Shown: one piece after another, positions 32,541 through 44,705 of the stretch
Position numbering within the stretch: the stretch's first letter is position 1
Layout of the letters: each line of letters begins with the position of its first letter
Assembly: GCA_012295275.1 (NCBI GenBank)
Contig: CM022670.1
Span: 351,001 to 415,000, forward strand
Direction: 5' to 3'
Source: Chrysomallon squamiferum
Lineage: Eukaryota > Mollusca > Gastropoda > Neomphalida > Peltospiridae
DNA length: 64,000 nt
Made by a program: the position numbers and the translations under genes
Notes under the pieces: generated by a model
Database searches by the model: none
Seen by the model: the letters and a program-made list of their open reading frames with translations, nothing else
Told to the model about the DNA's origin: nothing

Positions 32541-34542
32541 TATTACTGACATTTTGAAACTCAGTTTACTAATATTTATTTTATGGTATCAGTTTATAAG
32601 TAATGTATTCGATTTTGGGGGGTTATCTTAGATAGAACCTTCATGAGGTTTTTTTATATTTTTATATCTAACTTGTAGGTACTTTGTTTATGTTCTAATT
32701 TTTGTATATATTTTATTTCTAGGTATCTTATTATCTTTGTACATTTATATTGTTTTGTGTGCATTTTTATATTACTTTAATTTTATAAAGTTTTTTTTTT
32801 TAATTTTATATTAGTACCATGTACTGTCTGTATTATTTGTATTTGCTTTATGTTGGTGATTTTTGCCACTTTTTATGAAAATTTTAAATTGTTTTCCTTT
32901 ATCAGTGGAACTGTTGAAATGTCCTTTGTCAATAAGCATTAGTTATAAAAATAAAAACAGTTTTAAAACTGAAGTCTTAGTTATGTCTAATATAAAAGGA
33001 GACATGTATGTTTGAGTCTGTGTTATACAGTATTCAGTACTTGTTTCTCTATACATGAGAGCTGAAACATTATTCCATTTTTGTTTTTAATTTCCACTTT
33101 TATAATGATTTTTATAACACTCAGTAACATGTAAATACATGTTTAATACTATTTAGTAAGTCTTGATACCAAACAAAGTTCTATGCTTAAAACATTATCA
33201 ATCTTTTTTTATCATCATTTAAAAGACTTTTGTATCATTTTGAAGATAATGTTTGTGTACCTTTCATGTTGGTGGATTATATGTATTCTAAACATTATAA
33301 ATATTCTAACAAAATCAAAAATTAACAAACCCAGGGGTTCTTTTATATGCTGCTTTCCACAAAATAAGCAACGTTTGAGAACTGTTGACCTAGTAAATAA
33401 AAATACACTTAAATCAAGCATATACTGCACATTATATAACATAAAGGCATCATTCACATTTTCTTTGAATAGACTTTTTGTCCAAAATGTAACAGCCTAG
33501 TAATATGTTTGTTTTAATTAGCATATTAAAAAAATATGCACAACAACAGGACTGTAATCAGGTCTTACTTGCTCTACTGCAGCATATTCTGTTAAGGACA
33601 TTAAAATAATACTTTCAAACCAAAACTTTTACTGATTATATAAAAAAGGCAAGATTTAGATAACATTTCAGCAGTAAATATATTCTTAAATAGTTAATTA
33701 TTTTTAAAACATAAATACTGAACAGTTAACAGATTTTAAAACTTCAAAAAATAAAATTAACAGTATCAATTATATATACAGAAACTATCAAAGAAGATAA
33801 CAATAGAATGACAATGAAATAAAATTATTACAGAACATTAGAATGTTGCCATTTTTACCTATATTATAACAATTAGGACATCACCATGTATACTGCAATG
33901 CTAGAAGAAAACAAGTATCTAATAAACACAACTGCAGAAATGTGGCAGTACCTTGTTGCTTTTATAAACTCTTTTGTTGTATTAGTTCACTAATAATTAA
34001 AAATGTACTCCAGAAAACAAAACATAGCTGGAATAATGCGGTTCAATGCATCAAACTCTAATAAAACAAACAACCTAAAACAAATACAGCTTAAGCCCCT
34101 GTCTTTGTTGCATGAACATCCAAAGAAACATTACACTAAACATGTTTTATTTAACATGATGATAAACAATTTTAATCTAAAGTTTTTTGGCATGATAAAC
34201 AGATGCACTAAAATTTTCAATTAACACCAAGGAAATAAATAAGTGTTTTCCTTTCACAAATGAGTATTATGATTTAGAATTAAACAATAATTAAACAATT
34301 TGTAAACTGAACAGATATTTACACTTTCTGATAATTTACTTTGATGTTTACTGTGATCATTAAGTATATCATTAACAAATTTGCCATATGAGTATTTCAA
34401 TTAATTTCATTTCTGTATCAGAGGTAACATCACAATAGAAATAAAGAAAACAGTCACATTGAACATTTTGTCCTATTTTACAAATAATAAAGATTTGTTT
34501 CTGGTTGTATATGTAATGTAATTAGATATTGCTATTAAAACT
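32541..34542. other. Convergent 3' region between the two GRHPR copies
   Basis: AATAAA at 32950-32955, about 410 bases after the copy A stop, is its best poly(A) signal. TTTATT at about 34146-34151 is a candidate for copy B on the minus strand. Nothing coding was recognised between them. Confidence 0.5.
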
Positions 34543-35645
34543 TCAAATAACAACCTGGCTTGGCAGTGGTTTTCCCTCCAGTGCTGCTAAGATGTTTTTA
34601 GAGGCTAGGTCAGCCATGGCACTTCGTGATTCATTGGTTGCACTACCTATATGAGGTAGCACTGTACAGTTATTGAGTTTTAACAAAGGGCTGTCTGTTG
34701 GTAGAGGTTCTGGAGTGGTAACATCTAAACCTGCAGCCCATATCTCACCAGACACCAGAGCTGTATACAAGTCATCCTGGTTTACAACTGCACCACGGCT
34801 GGTGTTAATAAAAACAGCCGATTTCTTCATTTTTTGGAAAGCCTTTGCATTAAACATTTCTTTAGTTTGTGGTGTGAAGGCTACGCATGCTATTACATAA
34901 TCTGAGACTTCAAAAAGTTTGTCAAGAGAAACAAACTCAGCCTGAACTTCTGAATCTGCTGGGTTTCTTTTTGAATTGTTGTAGATGATTTTCTTCACAC
35001 CAAATGGAAGCAAACGTCTGGCTACTGCTAATCCGATTCGACCAAGTCCTACAATTCCAACAGTTGAACCTTCTAATCCTGGCCCACACAGCCAAAGTGG
35101 TTTCCATGTTCCCCATTCTCCATTTTCCACTGCATGTATACCTATAATTAACAGAAGACAAATGCAAAATATGATCAAAGTATATAAAAAGTTAGGTCAA
35201 GAAAGAAAAAACATTAGAAACATACATCTGTTACACTTAATTAATTTTATTAAATCAACTATCAAATAAATGAATTTTTTGTCTGTTGTAAAGAAAATTA
35301 GTTTTTAATGTATAAATATTGCGTTATAATGAGTATTATTACATATATATATAATTTATAATAAAAATAATACTGGTTCAAGCTGGGCTCTGATTATTAA
35401 ATTACCACCCAGTAATTACATTTAACAATTTATTTACAACACAAACCTTCTTTCACTCTTCTAGTTGTTGCTAGTAGAAGTGTTACAGTTAACTCTGCAG
35501 TAGCATTTGTCAGAACATTTGGAGTATAACCAACAAGAATATTTTCTTCTTACATTCCTTGAGATCAATATGATCATATCCTACTGATAAGGTGGAAACA
35601 ATTTTCAACTGTGGTCCTAGAATAAGCATTTGAAACAACAACAAC

Positions 35646-35705
<60 letters not shown>

Positions 35706-36200
35706 TAAATAAATAAATAAATAATAATAAAAAAAAAAAAAAAATAAATAAAAATAAATTATACTAAAATTAATATCACATGAACTTCCAAAATCGACTT
35801 CATTTAATAATTATATACACACTATACAGATAGAAGAATAGTTGTCCACAAGTTTACCAGCAGCATCAAGCGCCTCTGCATCAATCTTATCAGTGAGCAG
35901 GCAGTACAAGGCATCCACACCCTTCACATTTTTTATCAGCTCCGCCCTCGGTACAGCGTTATCGCTCTCCCACTGTGTAATATTGCAGTGCGGAAGCAGC
36001 AGCTCGCGGCCTGGGGCCGGAATTATTCGTGTTATGTACACTTTAGGTTTTGTTGACATTGCTGAGCTGAAAAAAACAGAGCACGTTCTAGAAAACTGAC
36101 ATGTTTTTGAACAAACAGTCAATACTAACAGTTCATGATTTCTTGACAAAACACAAATAACATTCCGCAAAACAGTAGCCATTTTACTACTGAAGGGCAA
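34543..36200 (-). pseudogene. GRHPR: Glyoxylate/hydroxypyruvate reductase, copy B (frameshifted exon 2)
   Basis: A paralogue of copy A in opposite orientation. Exons on the minus strand are 36200-35858, 35616-35447 and 35141-34543, with the same two phase-1 intron positions as copy A. Exon 3 is also 599 bp, but exon 2 is 170 bp against 171. One base is missing near 35550, after codons for ECKK, so the original frame reaches a TGA some ten codons later. The following sequence is fully open in the shifted frame up to the donor. Catalytic and cofactor motifs in exon 3 are intact (GLGRIG, NTSRGAVVN, TPEPLP, LPHIGS). With only this one lesion it may be a very young pseudogene or an assembly indel in a working gene. 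The exon 1 frame has about 47 residues before the family start at 36059: basic, Ser/Cys/Val-rich and almost free of acids, like a mitochondrial presequence. Confidence 0.8.
35642..35735. repeat. AAT/AAAT microsatellite in GRHPR-B intron 1
   Basis: About 20 AAT units on the plus strand (TTA on the gene strand), then AAAT and A runs, ending 25 bases from the exon 2 acceptor of copy B. Confidence 0.95.
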
Positions 36201-36722
36201 ATGTTATTTCGACTAATCGCAAAAAGTCTGTAGTGAAATGAGTCGAATCAAGAACTACCGACTTCTTTTTATTGCTGTTAAACTGGTCCCAGATATTTAT
36301 AATTAAAAATAATTATTGTTTGCATCAGTATGGACATAAAAGTAATGTCCATGCTTTAAATAAGAGTGAAAACAAGAACCAGACAAAGAAACATTATAAA
36401 ACTCGCCAATTTTTATAGAATGAAAGAGTATGTAACTCTTTATGTCTTCTGCTTCCTTAACATGGGAGATAATTCTGCCCAAAAGTGAACGTCACCAGTA
36501 TTTTATTTTTACCGAATTTCTGGGTAAAAACAACAACAATTAAATAAACAAATTGCTTTTTAAAATAATTAATATATATATATCCCCACACAAAACAAAA
36601 ACAATGAAAAGACACGATAGAACAAAACAAAACAAAGAGTTGCTTCTTTTTCATCAGAATTATTCATCTTATATTTTTCTCGATGATTTACAGTGAACTT
36701 TTATTCCTCAAAGAACACTTCT

Positions 36723-36723
<1 letters not shown>

Positions 36724-36762
<39 letters not shown>

Positions 36763-36768
36763 CAACAA
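36724..36768. repeat. AAT microsatellite
   Basis: AAT units followed by AAC units. The open frames across it code for poly-Asn or poly-Leu and are not genes. Confidence 0.95.
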
Positions 36769-37267
36769 CCTTAAAACAATAATAAAATTAAAATTAAATA
36801 AAACTATAAATACAATTAGTATTACGAATATTAATTCACGTATATCATTTTGTTTAGTCACACATAAAGGGCCCATAGCTTTTGTAAGTTGAGAATGTCT
36901 GAACAAGATCAATAAAGCAGATAAGAAAATAATAATACAAAATGATAATAAATAATAATAAAGATAATGATGAAGATGAAGAAAAGATAAGACGAAATTC
37001 GTTTAGACCTGTGTCACGGTGATTCCCCTAAGTTGTAAATACATATATATATATATATATATCTGTCTTGGGCAGGTTACTATCCGTTATGGGATCTATG
37101 TATGCAATAAATAAATACCGTATCACGTTTTTTGTACACTAGAACACAACAAACATAAGACACTTTTAAAACTTGTATTCACACTAGCGTTGAGCATTCA
37201 CTATAGTAGTCAAGACTAATATAGATCTGTCACATCAATCACATACAGGTTAACACAATGAAAAGAG

Positions 37268-37270
<3 letters not shown>

Positions 37271-37313
<43 letters not shown>

Positions 37314-37388
37314 TATGTCTGTCAGATATATCTGTCTGTCTTTCTGATTGTCTGTCTATCTTTTAGTCTATCTATCTATCTATCTATC
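37271..37388. repeat. AT tract followed by TCTG/TCTA repeats
   Basis: (AT)n at 37271-37310, then TCTGTC-rich sequence, then TCTA units to 37388. The middle part recurs at 37976. Confidence 0.9.
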
Positions 37389-37975
37389 CACAGTTCTGCC
37401 CCTAACAATAAAAATATTCGGTTTTTTATTAAGAAAGAAAAGGGACTTGCGTTATTTGGGCCAAATAATTTGGCAACGAGTTACGAACCTTGTCGATAGA
37501 CGTCTGTGGCCAGATCACTCAGCGAAACAAGAGACCGTAACACAAAATTCCCAGGCATTTCGTTGATTCTTCTGTCATAATCTGTCTTAAGAAACCATTT
37601 GCAAATATATGTATATGTATATGTTATCATTCATAGCCTATATTTGCAAGAATAATGTACAATATTGAAATTCCAGTTGGTATTTTTATATACTAAGCAC
37701 ACTGAAAAATACACTACACTTACATTTAATGTTAAAAATGTAACTGCGGGATCTCATACTGTGGTTCTCGCTGGTATAATCTAATTACACTGATAAGGAA
37801 ACACTAGTTCCAGACTTCCGTGTGTTTTAAGTATTAAATTTGTTTACGTTGATAAAATAACGGATAGTCATTTAATTTGAAGTGGTGAAATGGTTTACGA
37901 TAATAAAAATATTTTAAAAGATCTTTCGTGTTTTCATTTTACGTCTGAGTCCTCCATTCTCTCTCAGTCTAAACT

Positions 37976-38025
37976 GTCTGTCAGATATATCTGTCTGTCT
38001 TTCTGATTCTCTGTCCGTCTTTCAA

Positions 38026-38104
<79 letters not shown>

Positions 38105-38145
38105 GTCTGTCTGTCTATCTATCTATCTATGTATCTATCTATCGA
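37976..38145. repeat. TCTG/TCTA microsatellite, ~170 bp
   Basis: Begins with the same leader as 37317 and continues into about 25 TCTG and TCTA units. Confidence 0.9.
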
Positions 38146-39397
38146 GATAGCTCGGGGAGTATAACACGTGCTTGTTTAATGTCTTGCTAATTAGGTACTT
38201 TATTGTCAGCAAAAGTTGTTTTCACTTCGAAATATCGTTATTGTTGCTATAATCTCATGTAAACTTCAGCAAGAAACAAATAAAACTTTCACTTGGAGAT
38301 ATGCATAATGTCGTTACGTTATTTCCCCACCCCCCTAACACACAAAATATACTTTAAACATTGGTAAGAATTTTAACTTATTTTAATTTGCATTTACGAA
38401 ATCTAGACAACAATTGTAATTTCTCACACACAGCATAATTTTTAGGATGGTCTTTCAGTCTTGAATAAGGACTAATATGACATTCTCTATGACACTGATG
38501 TAGCTAAGAGCTGCATCCTGCCCTGTTTCCATTTGTTTTCAACCTGTCACATACGAGGAAATGTTTACAGTTATCTAGTAGAGAGAGCTTTGTCCACTAA
38601 AACAACAACACAACTTTCAATCTATGTAGAAGTGACTGTGACTAAAATTTGTTTATTTTGTCTTGATCACTACAATTTCAGTACGTACAGAAGTTTTATG
38701 TCAGTTTAATAATACAAAACAATACGGCTTTCAAGTAATACAGTAGTAAAGATGACTAATTTTTATTTTATTTATGGTAACCAAAAGGGTCAGTACGTCT
38801 ACCAGAGAGGTCAGAGATATACTATTCTAGTACAACATGCTACAGAGCTTTGAAATTACTGAGTACAGTGTATAATCACTATCACATTTTTAAAATTAAT
38901 TTTAATCAAGTCATTAATTTCAAAATTCTCGAAATTTACTGACTTCAGTCTATTTATAATCGATGATTCACAAATATTAGGTAACGTGCATGGTTTATCA
39001 AACTGTGCATTATCAATCATGCTGAAAAAAAAGCGTTTGTGCAGACAAATGGATGAAATAATTTAACAGTGGACAATGAACAAACGATAGTTTAGGTGAG
39101 GTGTCGGCAAAGTGGTCGATTTGAGCTCACAGATGTCGATGAGTCTATCCAAGGGGTCGATAAATACTTATGCTTCGAAAGAGGGCCGGTAGACGCTGGG
39201 GTTTAGTAGTGGTTGTACCGGGATAAGAATCTTCTCATTAATACGATCGTTTGTTTTTAAATTTAAAAAAAAAAAAAAATTTTTCGAGTGATCAAAGTTC
39301 ATTTACCTTTAAATAGAGAATGAGCAACAACATAATTGATGGTTCAATAATATATATATATATAACAACCCCCAAACCGTAGCTTTTTAACTAATAG

Positions 39398-39404
<7 letters not shown>

Positions 39405-39468
<64 letters not shown>
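39405..39468. repeat. AG microsatellite
   Basis: About 31 uninterrupted AG units. Confidence 0.97.
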
Positions 39469-39470
<2 letters not shown>

Positions 39471-39699
39471 AAAAACAAATAATTAAAAAGATAGGACGAG
39501 AAAGATCAAAAGAAATAGTGACAGATAGAAGGGAGACACTGATCAAAAGCGAGGGTAAAAACGTAAAGGGTATTTATGCAGAGACTGACATACACAGTGG
39601 TTTTATTGTAAGTGTAATTACAAGAGAATGTTTGTGTAATGACTTACTGCTATCTAATCAACAGTAAACACTAAGCACATTGTTGTGTGAGATTTGTCG

Positions 39700-39870
39700 A
39701 CTGTCAACAAGTTTCCTGATTCATCCAAACACTACAACTTGAACAGTGCGCACCGCAAACTGTAATTAAATTATCAGCTACTCTTTATTGTCGAACTGTA
39801 ACTAAAGTCAATTTTTATGTTGAAAGAAAGCCGAGGAATCAAAGATTACGTTTTATAGTCATATATTTGG
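39700..39870 (+). promoter_or_regulatory. Possible non-coding first exon of the SH3 membrane protein gene
   Basis: About 170 bases of less AT-rich sequence end with TTTGG|GTAAGT at 39870-39871, a strong donor. The coding gene at 44.7 kb needs a 5' exon, and a matching acceptor (TATTTTCAG) lies at about 44560. The link is speculative; no promoter element was identified. Confidence 0.2.
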
Positions 39871-39941
39871 GTAAGTTATTGTTTTTGTTATGTTATGTTT
39901 CAATCATGTTTTAATGAAATAATTACTTAAAAATATGGTAA

Positions 39942-39977
<36 letters not shown>

Positions 39978-40769
39978 AAAACTATTTTAATAAATATAGC
40001 AGAAATATAAATTTTTTACCTTCTTTTTCCTTATTATCATTAAAATATTAAATAAAATATAATAAAACAAATAAACAACTAACAAATTCGTAAATACTTA
40101 CTAAAATAAAATAATTTAAAAAAAAAAAATTAATAATAGAAAAAGAAACAAGACAAGGTTTAACTGATAATAAAATTACAAGGAAATAAAAGAATATTTT
40201 AAAATTATATTTCTGACACTGATTGTTTCATGTAAGAAGAAACTAAAGTCTTGCTGTGATTAGCAGAAATAATTATTTTATCTTTGTCTTTGAACTGACA
40301 TTTTTAAAAGTGTTTTAATATACGATCAGTTACATTTAAAATACAGGAATGGATTTTTTTTTTTTAAAGAAAAAAAGCGTTATATTTTTTATTATTTTTA
40401 TTATTATTTATGTCTTAAATATTTTATTACAAATATATAATAAATAAATAATACTGCAAATAATTTCAAAATATTTCACAACACTATTGGCATTTCTTTT
40501 CGTTAATCTTTAAAATGATGAAATATATTTTAATCAGCACCATAACATTATGCAGTATATATAATTATAATTATAATAAGTAGTTGTTTCAATAATTTAC
40601 TGATGCTGAAAAATGGATGAAAAAAGGATTTTTGGATTAATCAAATATTGAATTAATAAAATCCATAATGCAATACTCAAATCACAGAACAAAATAAAAA
40701 TGAAAAAAAAAAATAAAAAAAAAAAAAAAAAAAAAAAAACCCTCAACAACTGTAAAACCACAGAACTAG

Positions 40770-40801
<32 letters not shown>

Positions 40802-41849
40802 AACAATTTATGTTTTATTTCATCGATATTTCAAATAAATAAAAATCATTATAAAATATTGAAAGTGTATAAATGAGGAATTTTCTAGCAAAATCCTCAC
40901 AGTAATTTTAGAAGCAGGAAATTAAAACAAGAAATTAAATCCAGATTGTTGGTAGCTGAGAGGAAACCATCATCATATCTATTCCCTGTCCATGCATTTT
41001 CCTTCCATGTGTCACGTGAACTGTGATTCAGTCATCACTGTAAGCAACTGAGACATGGTGGTATGTAGGATCTATTCCATGAAGTGTATTCACAGGGTTA
41101 TTTCCTATTCTAACTGATTTATGACAAGATATAGTACATGTTTCTTACTGTTTAAAGGAAGGTAATTATCTAATATTTATTACAGCTAACTGTTAAAAGT
41201 AGAAGTAATGCATTTGCTCTCCACATCATCATTATTAAAAAAATAAAAAGATAAGAAAACAAATGAAAAAGAAATGAAATTAAGGTGTTATTGTTATTGG
41301 GGAAAAAAAGACACCTGCAGACAAAAAAGCACATTCATTTTTTCATTATCTATCTAGTTACAATGTATGTCAGTATACCATCACTGTTTTCTTTATTAAT
41401 TGTTATTGCCATACTTTATTGTTAGAAAAGATTGGTGTCTAGTGATGATATATACAATGTTTGTTAGGCTGTTTGTTTTTACCACCATAAGATACTTTAA
41501 GTACAACTGAATACTTGATCAGAAATTACTAAGATTATTTTACCTGTCAAAATGTATTTATATAATTCTAAAAAGATTATGATTTGTAATATTTAAGTAT
41601 TACTACAGCAGGTAAGAAATTAGGTGAGATTAATTTTTAATGTGTGTTTTTTTTTTTTTCTTAAGTGACAGGTAAAATTTCAGTCATTTTTGTTGAATAT
41701 AAGTGTAAATTTATAACAAATGAAATTGTTATATATTATCAGTGAATTTAATTGATATTATTCCTTAACAAAATGTTTAAATAATTTTAATTAAATCTAA
41801 ATGTCTTTCTAACTAGAAGTGAAATAAAATTTATTTAATTTAATATTTA

Positions 41850-41850
41850 A

Positions 41851-41901
<51 letters not shown>

Positions 41902-42006
41902 GTAAACCAATAATAAGACAACAAAAATAAAATAAAAATAATAAAAATTAAACAACATCAAATTATTTATTTTCATACAAGTTTCCAACACACACACACA
42001 AACACA

Positions 42007-42052
<46 letters not shown>
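41850..42052. repeat. AAAT and CA microsatellites
   Basis: (AAAT)n at about 41850-41900 followed, after 85 bases, by (CA)n at 41988-42052. Confidence 0.95.
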
Positions 42053-42054
<2 letters not shown>

Positions 42055-42600
42055 GGTAGTGACTGCATTAGCAAATAAAACACTTACATACTAAGTGGCT
42101 ATTTGATCACTTAATTTGCTCTTTCCTGTTACTCATGATATTTTTCTGACTTGATCCTATTTCATACTGAGCTGTCTGCTAACACAGCATTAAGTTGCAA
42201 TAAACTTCAGCAAGTGCTGCTATTTTGACAAATTAGTCGAAACTTGCATTGCTTTTATACACATCTACACTATAACACAACGTTTTCATTAAATGTTCTT
42301 AGAATACAAAAGACTGTAGTAATGCAGTTTTATTACGGTTATGTAAACTGAGTTAATTTGATTTAGTAATGAAGAATATTCACTGGATAAACTCTGAATT
42401 GTAATAGTCTGTTATCTGTGGATTTTTACCAGCAAGTGAAAATATAACCTCCTTTTAGTGTGCACCTCTAGTTAATGGATGTGCATAATGATTTTTAGAA
42501 GGTAAGTAAATGCTGCAATTACATACAAATAGTTTGTGTAATGTTTCCATTATTTAAAGAAATAATATTAAAACCTTTTGTGAAAAGGACTTTTTTCTCA

Positions 42601-42637
<37 letters not shown>

Positions 42638-43054
42638 TTTATATATAACAATGAATAAATTGGTATATTTTATTGATCTATCTGTATGTCTGTACATGAG
42701 ACTTGTGGTCTTCATTTTATTTATTTATTTATTATGAATGTGTGCTATATACATATGAGTGCATTTATATACATGTTTTTGATTTTTAAATGTTTTAAAT
42801 TCAATATATTTTATCTAAATGAAATCCATATTTAGATTTTTAACTTGGAACAGCATCTAGAAAAACAGTAATAGTCTTGTTTTTATGTTACCTCTGTTGA
42901 ATATGTGATTATTAACATGCTAATTAATGGATGTAACATAATAAACATTAGTTAACTAATAATTTTATAACATTTTAATTAAACTAACTAGTTAGAAGAT
43001 GTTATCAGTTATATAATTATACTTAAAAGTAAACACATACATGCATACACATAA

Positions 43055-43098
43055 ACATACATACATACATACATACATACATTCATACATTAGCATGT

Positions 43099-43157
<59 letters not shown>
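43055..43157. repeat. CATA then CA compound microsatellite
   Basis: CATA units at about 43055-43090 and CA units at 43098-43157. Confidence 0.95.
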
Positions 43158-43159
<2 letters not shown>

Positions 43160-43609
43160 TAAACCTGACCATGACACTTTGAATTTTTTTCCAGTTAATC
43201 CATAATCAGGTTATGCATCACCACCCTGCATGAAGTAATGCAGTACAATTTTTTTTTTTAATATTAATTTTGATGTAAGCCTTTTTAACTCTCATTGTCT
43301 CTGTCTCTCCTCTTTTTTATACACCAGAGAAAGAAAGAGAAAAAGAGAGAAAAACAGAGAGATACAAAGAGAAAGAGAGAAAGAGAAAAACAAAGAGATT
43401 TAAAGGGAAAGAGAGAATTAACATAGCTCTAGTAAAAATGTTTCTAATATTTATTTATTAAAAAATTATGATTACAGTAATAAGTATTACTACAGCATCT
43501 ACTACCACTTCAACGGTTCTGTTACTACTACTATAAAAACAATTACCATGACTGTATCACATTTACCACATGTACACAAATCTGTTAAATGCATATCTGC
43601 ATATGTATA

Positions 43610-43767
43610 TGTATGTGTATGTATGTATGTATGTATGTATGTATGACTGTATATATGCATGTTTGTATCTATGAATGTATATATGCATGTTTGTATCTAT
43701 GAATGTGTTATGTCTACATGAGTATGTGTTTGTTTGTGTGTGCATATGTTTGTGTGTGTGTATGTGT

Positions 43768-43799
<32 letters not shown>

Positions 43800-43800
43800 T
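43610..43800. repeat. TATG and TG compound microsatellite with a ~33-bp tandem unit
   Basis: TATG units are followed by two copies of a unit containing TATATGCATGTTTGTATC, then by (TG)n. Confidence 0.9.
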
Positions 43801-44705
43801 TCAAACATGAATGTAACTTCAGTAATCCAGTAAGTAATTTAAGCAGCATACTGTTAAGATGGGTTGTGTCATAAAGTCCACAGGTACATATCTACTTATA
43901 TCTACTTAGTGCAATAATCTCCATAGTTCACATTCACATGGAGTTGTTTCTTAATCAGATTTGCTGCTTTGTGCTTGGTTTTGATACATCTTATAGTTAT
44001 TTGCTGTTTACTAGATACATTTACTAAAATATTTTCATTAAAGTGTACCTGTGATTTTGCTAGCAAACATTCCAAATATATTTTGTATAATTCTTAGTAA
44101 TTATTTTAACTTTATTACTGGGGTACAATCTTTGCTGATAACAAAGTTTAATGATGATGTAACCAATCTGGTAAGTTGAAAGATTTTGCTTATTTTGACA
44201 AAGATTTTTATCTGTGATATCAGTGAGTATACATTACAACATTTTATGAGTATAAACAAAGGAAATTATCCATTTTCACAAACTGCTGTGTTCAGATAAT
44301 TTTATTTCTACATTAATAAAGACTGGATTCTATGAAGAAGAAAAACAATTACTAAAAAATAGTTATACAAAAGTATTTAGATTTATAATAGTAGAGGTGC
44401 ACTCTGAAGCCTAGTTAATTTTTTCATTTAAGTAAATTATTAATAAAAAAAAATAATTATAATAAAAAAAAAAATAGAATTAAATATAGAGAAATTGAAA
44501 AATAATATATGTTACTTTTTAAATTCTTAAATTTTAATTAGTTTGTATTTTATTTTCAGAATCAGGAATGATGTAGCAAACTTTCATACCATTGGCTATC
44601 TGTTCTTGACATCCATCAAATACCACATCTACCAATCAGAGATCCTGATGTAGTTTTAACTGAAGAAGAATCCAATCAGAAAGCTGTTTACACACTTTTC
44701 AAATA

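Larger units (their letters stand above)
36201..39700. other. Intergenic, microsatellite-rich, no gene recognised
   Basis: Contains AAT, AT and TCTA/TCTG tracts and a duplicated 33-bp non-microsatellite leader (see findings). A less AT-rich stretch at about 39095-39240 has no convincing reading frame. An open frame at 37348-37566 is largely microsatellite-derived. Confidence 0.6.
39876..44559. other. AT-rich, repeat-rich stretch upstream of the SH3 gene
   Basis: Holds poly(A) runs (39942-39975 and 40700-40797), AAAT repeats at about 41850-41900, CA repeats at 41988-42052 and 43098-43157, AAT repeats at about 42606-42636, and TATG/TG repeats at about 43610-43800. A signal-peptide exon of the downstream gene could be hidden here, but I could not identify one. 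Confidence 0.5.

Noticed and set aside
33183-34224. Short frames between the two GRHPR copies
   Set aside because: AT-rich chance frames in the convergent 3' region without homology.
36683-36912. Open frames rich in Asn or Leu
   Set aside because: They are translations of an AAT microsatellite on either strand.
37348-37566. Plus-strand open frame with a hydrophobic start, possible signal-peptide exon for the SH3 gene
   Set aside because: The hydrophobic part is translated TCTA/TCTG microsatellite, no donor fits, and the rest shows no domain.
37271-43800. CRISPR-like regular repeats
   Set aside because: The regular arrays are simple microsatellites with no unique spacers, and the DNA is eukaryotic.
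41809-43808. Open frames rich in Cys-Val or Thr-His
   Set aside because: They are translations of CA/TG and AAAT repeats.
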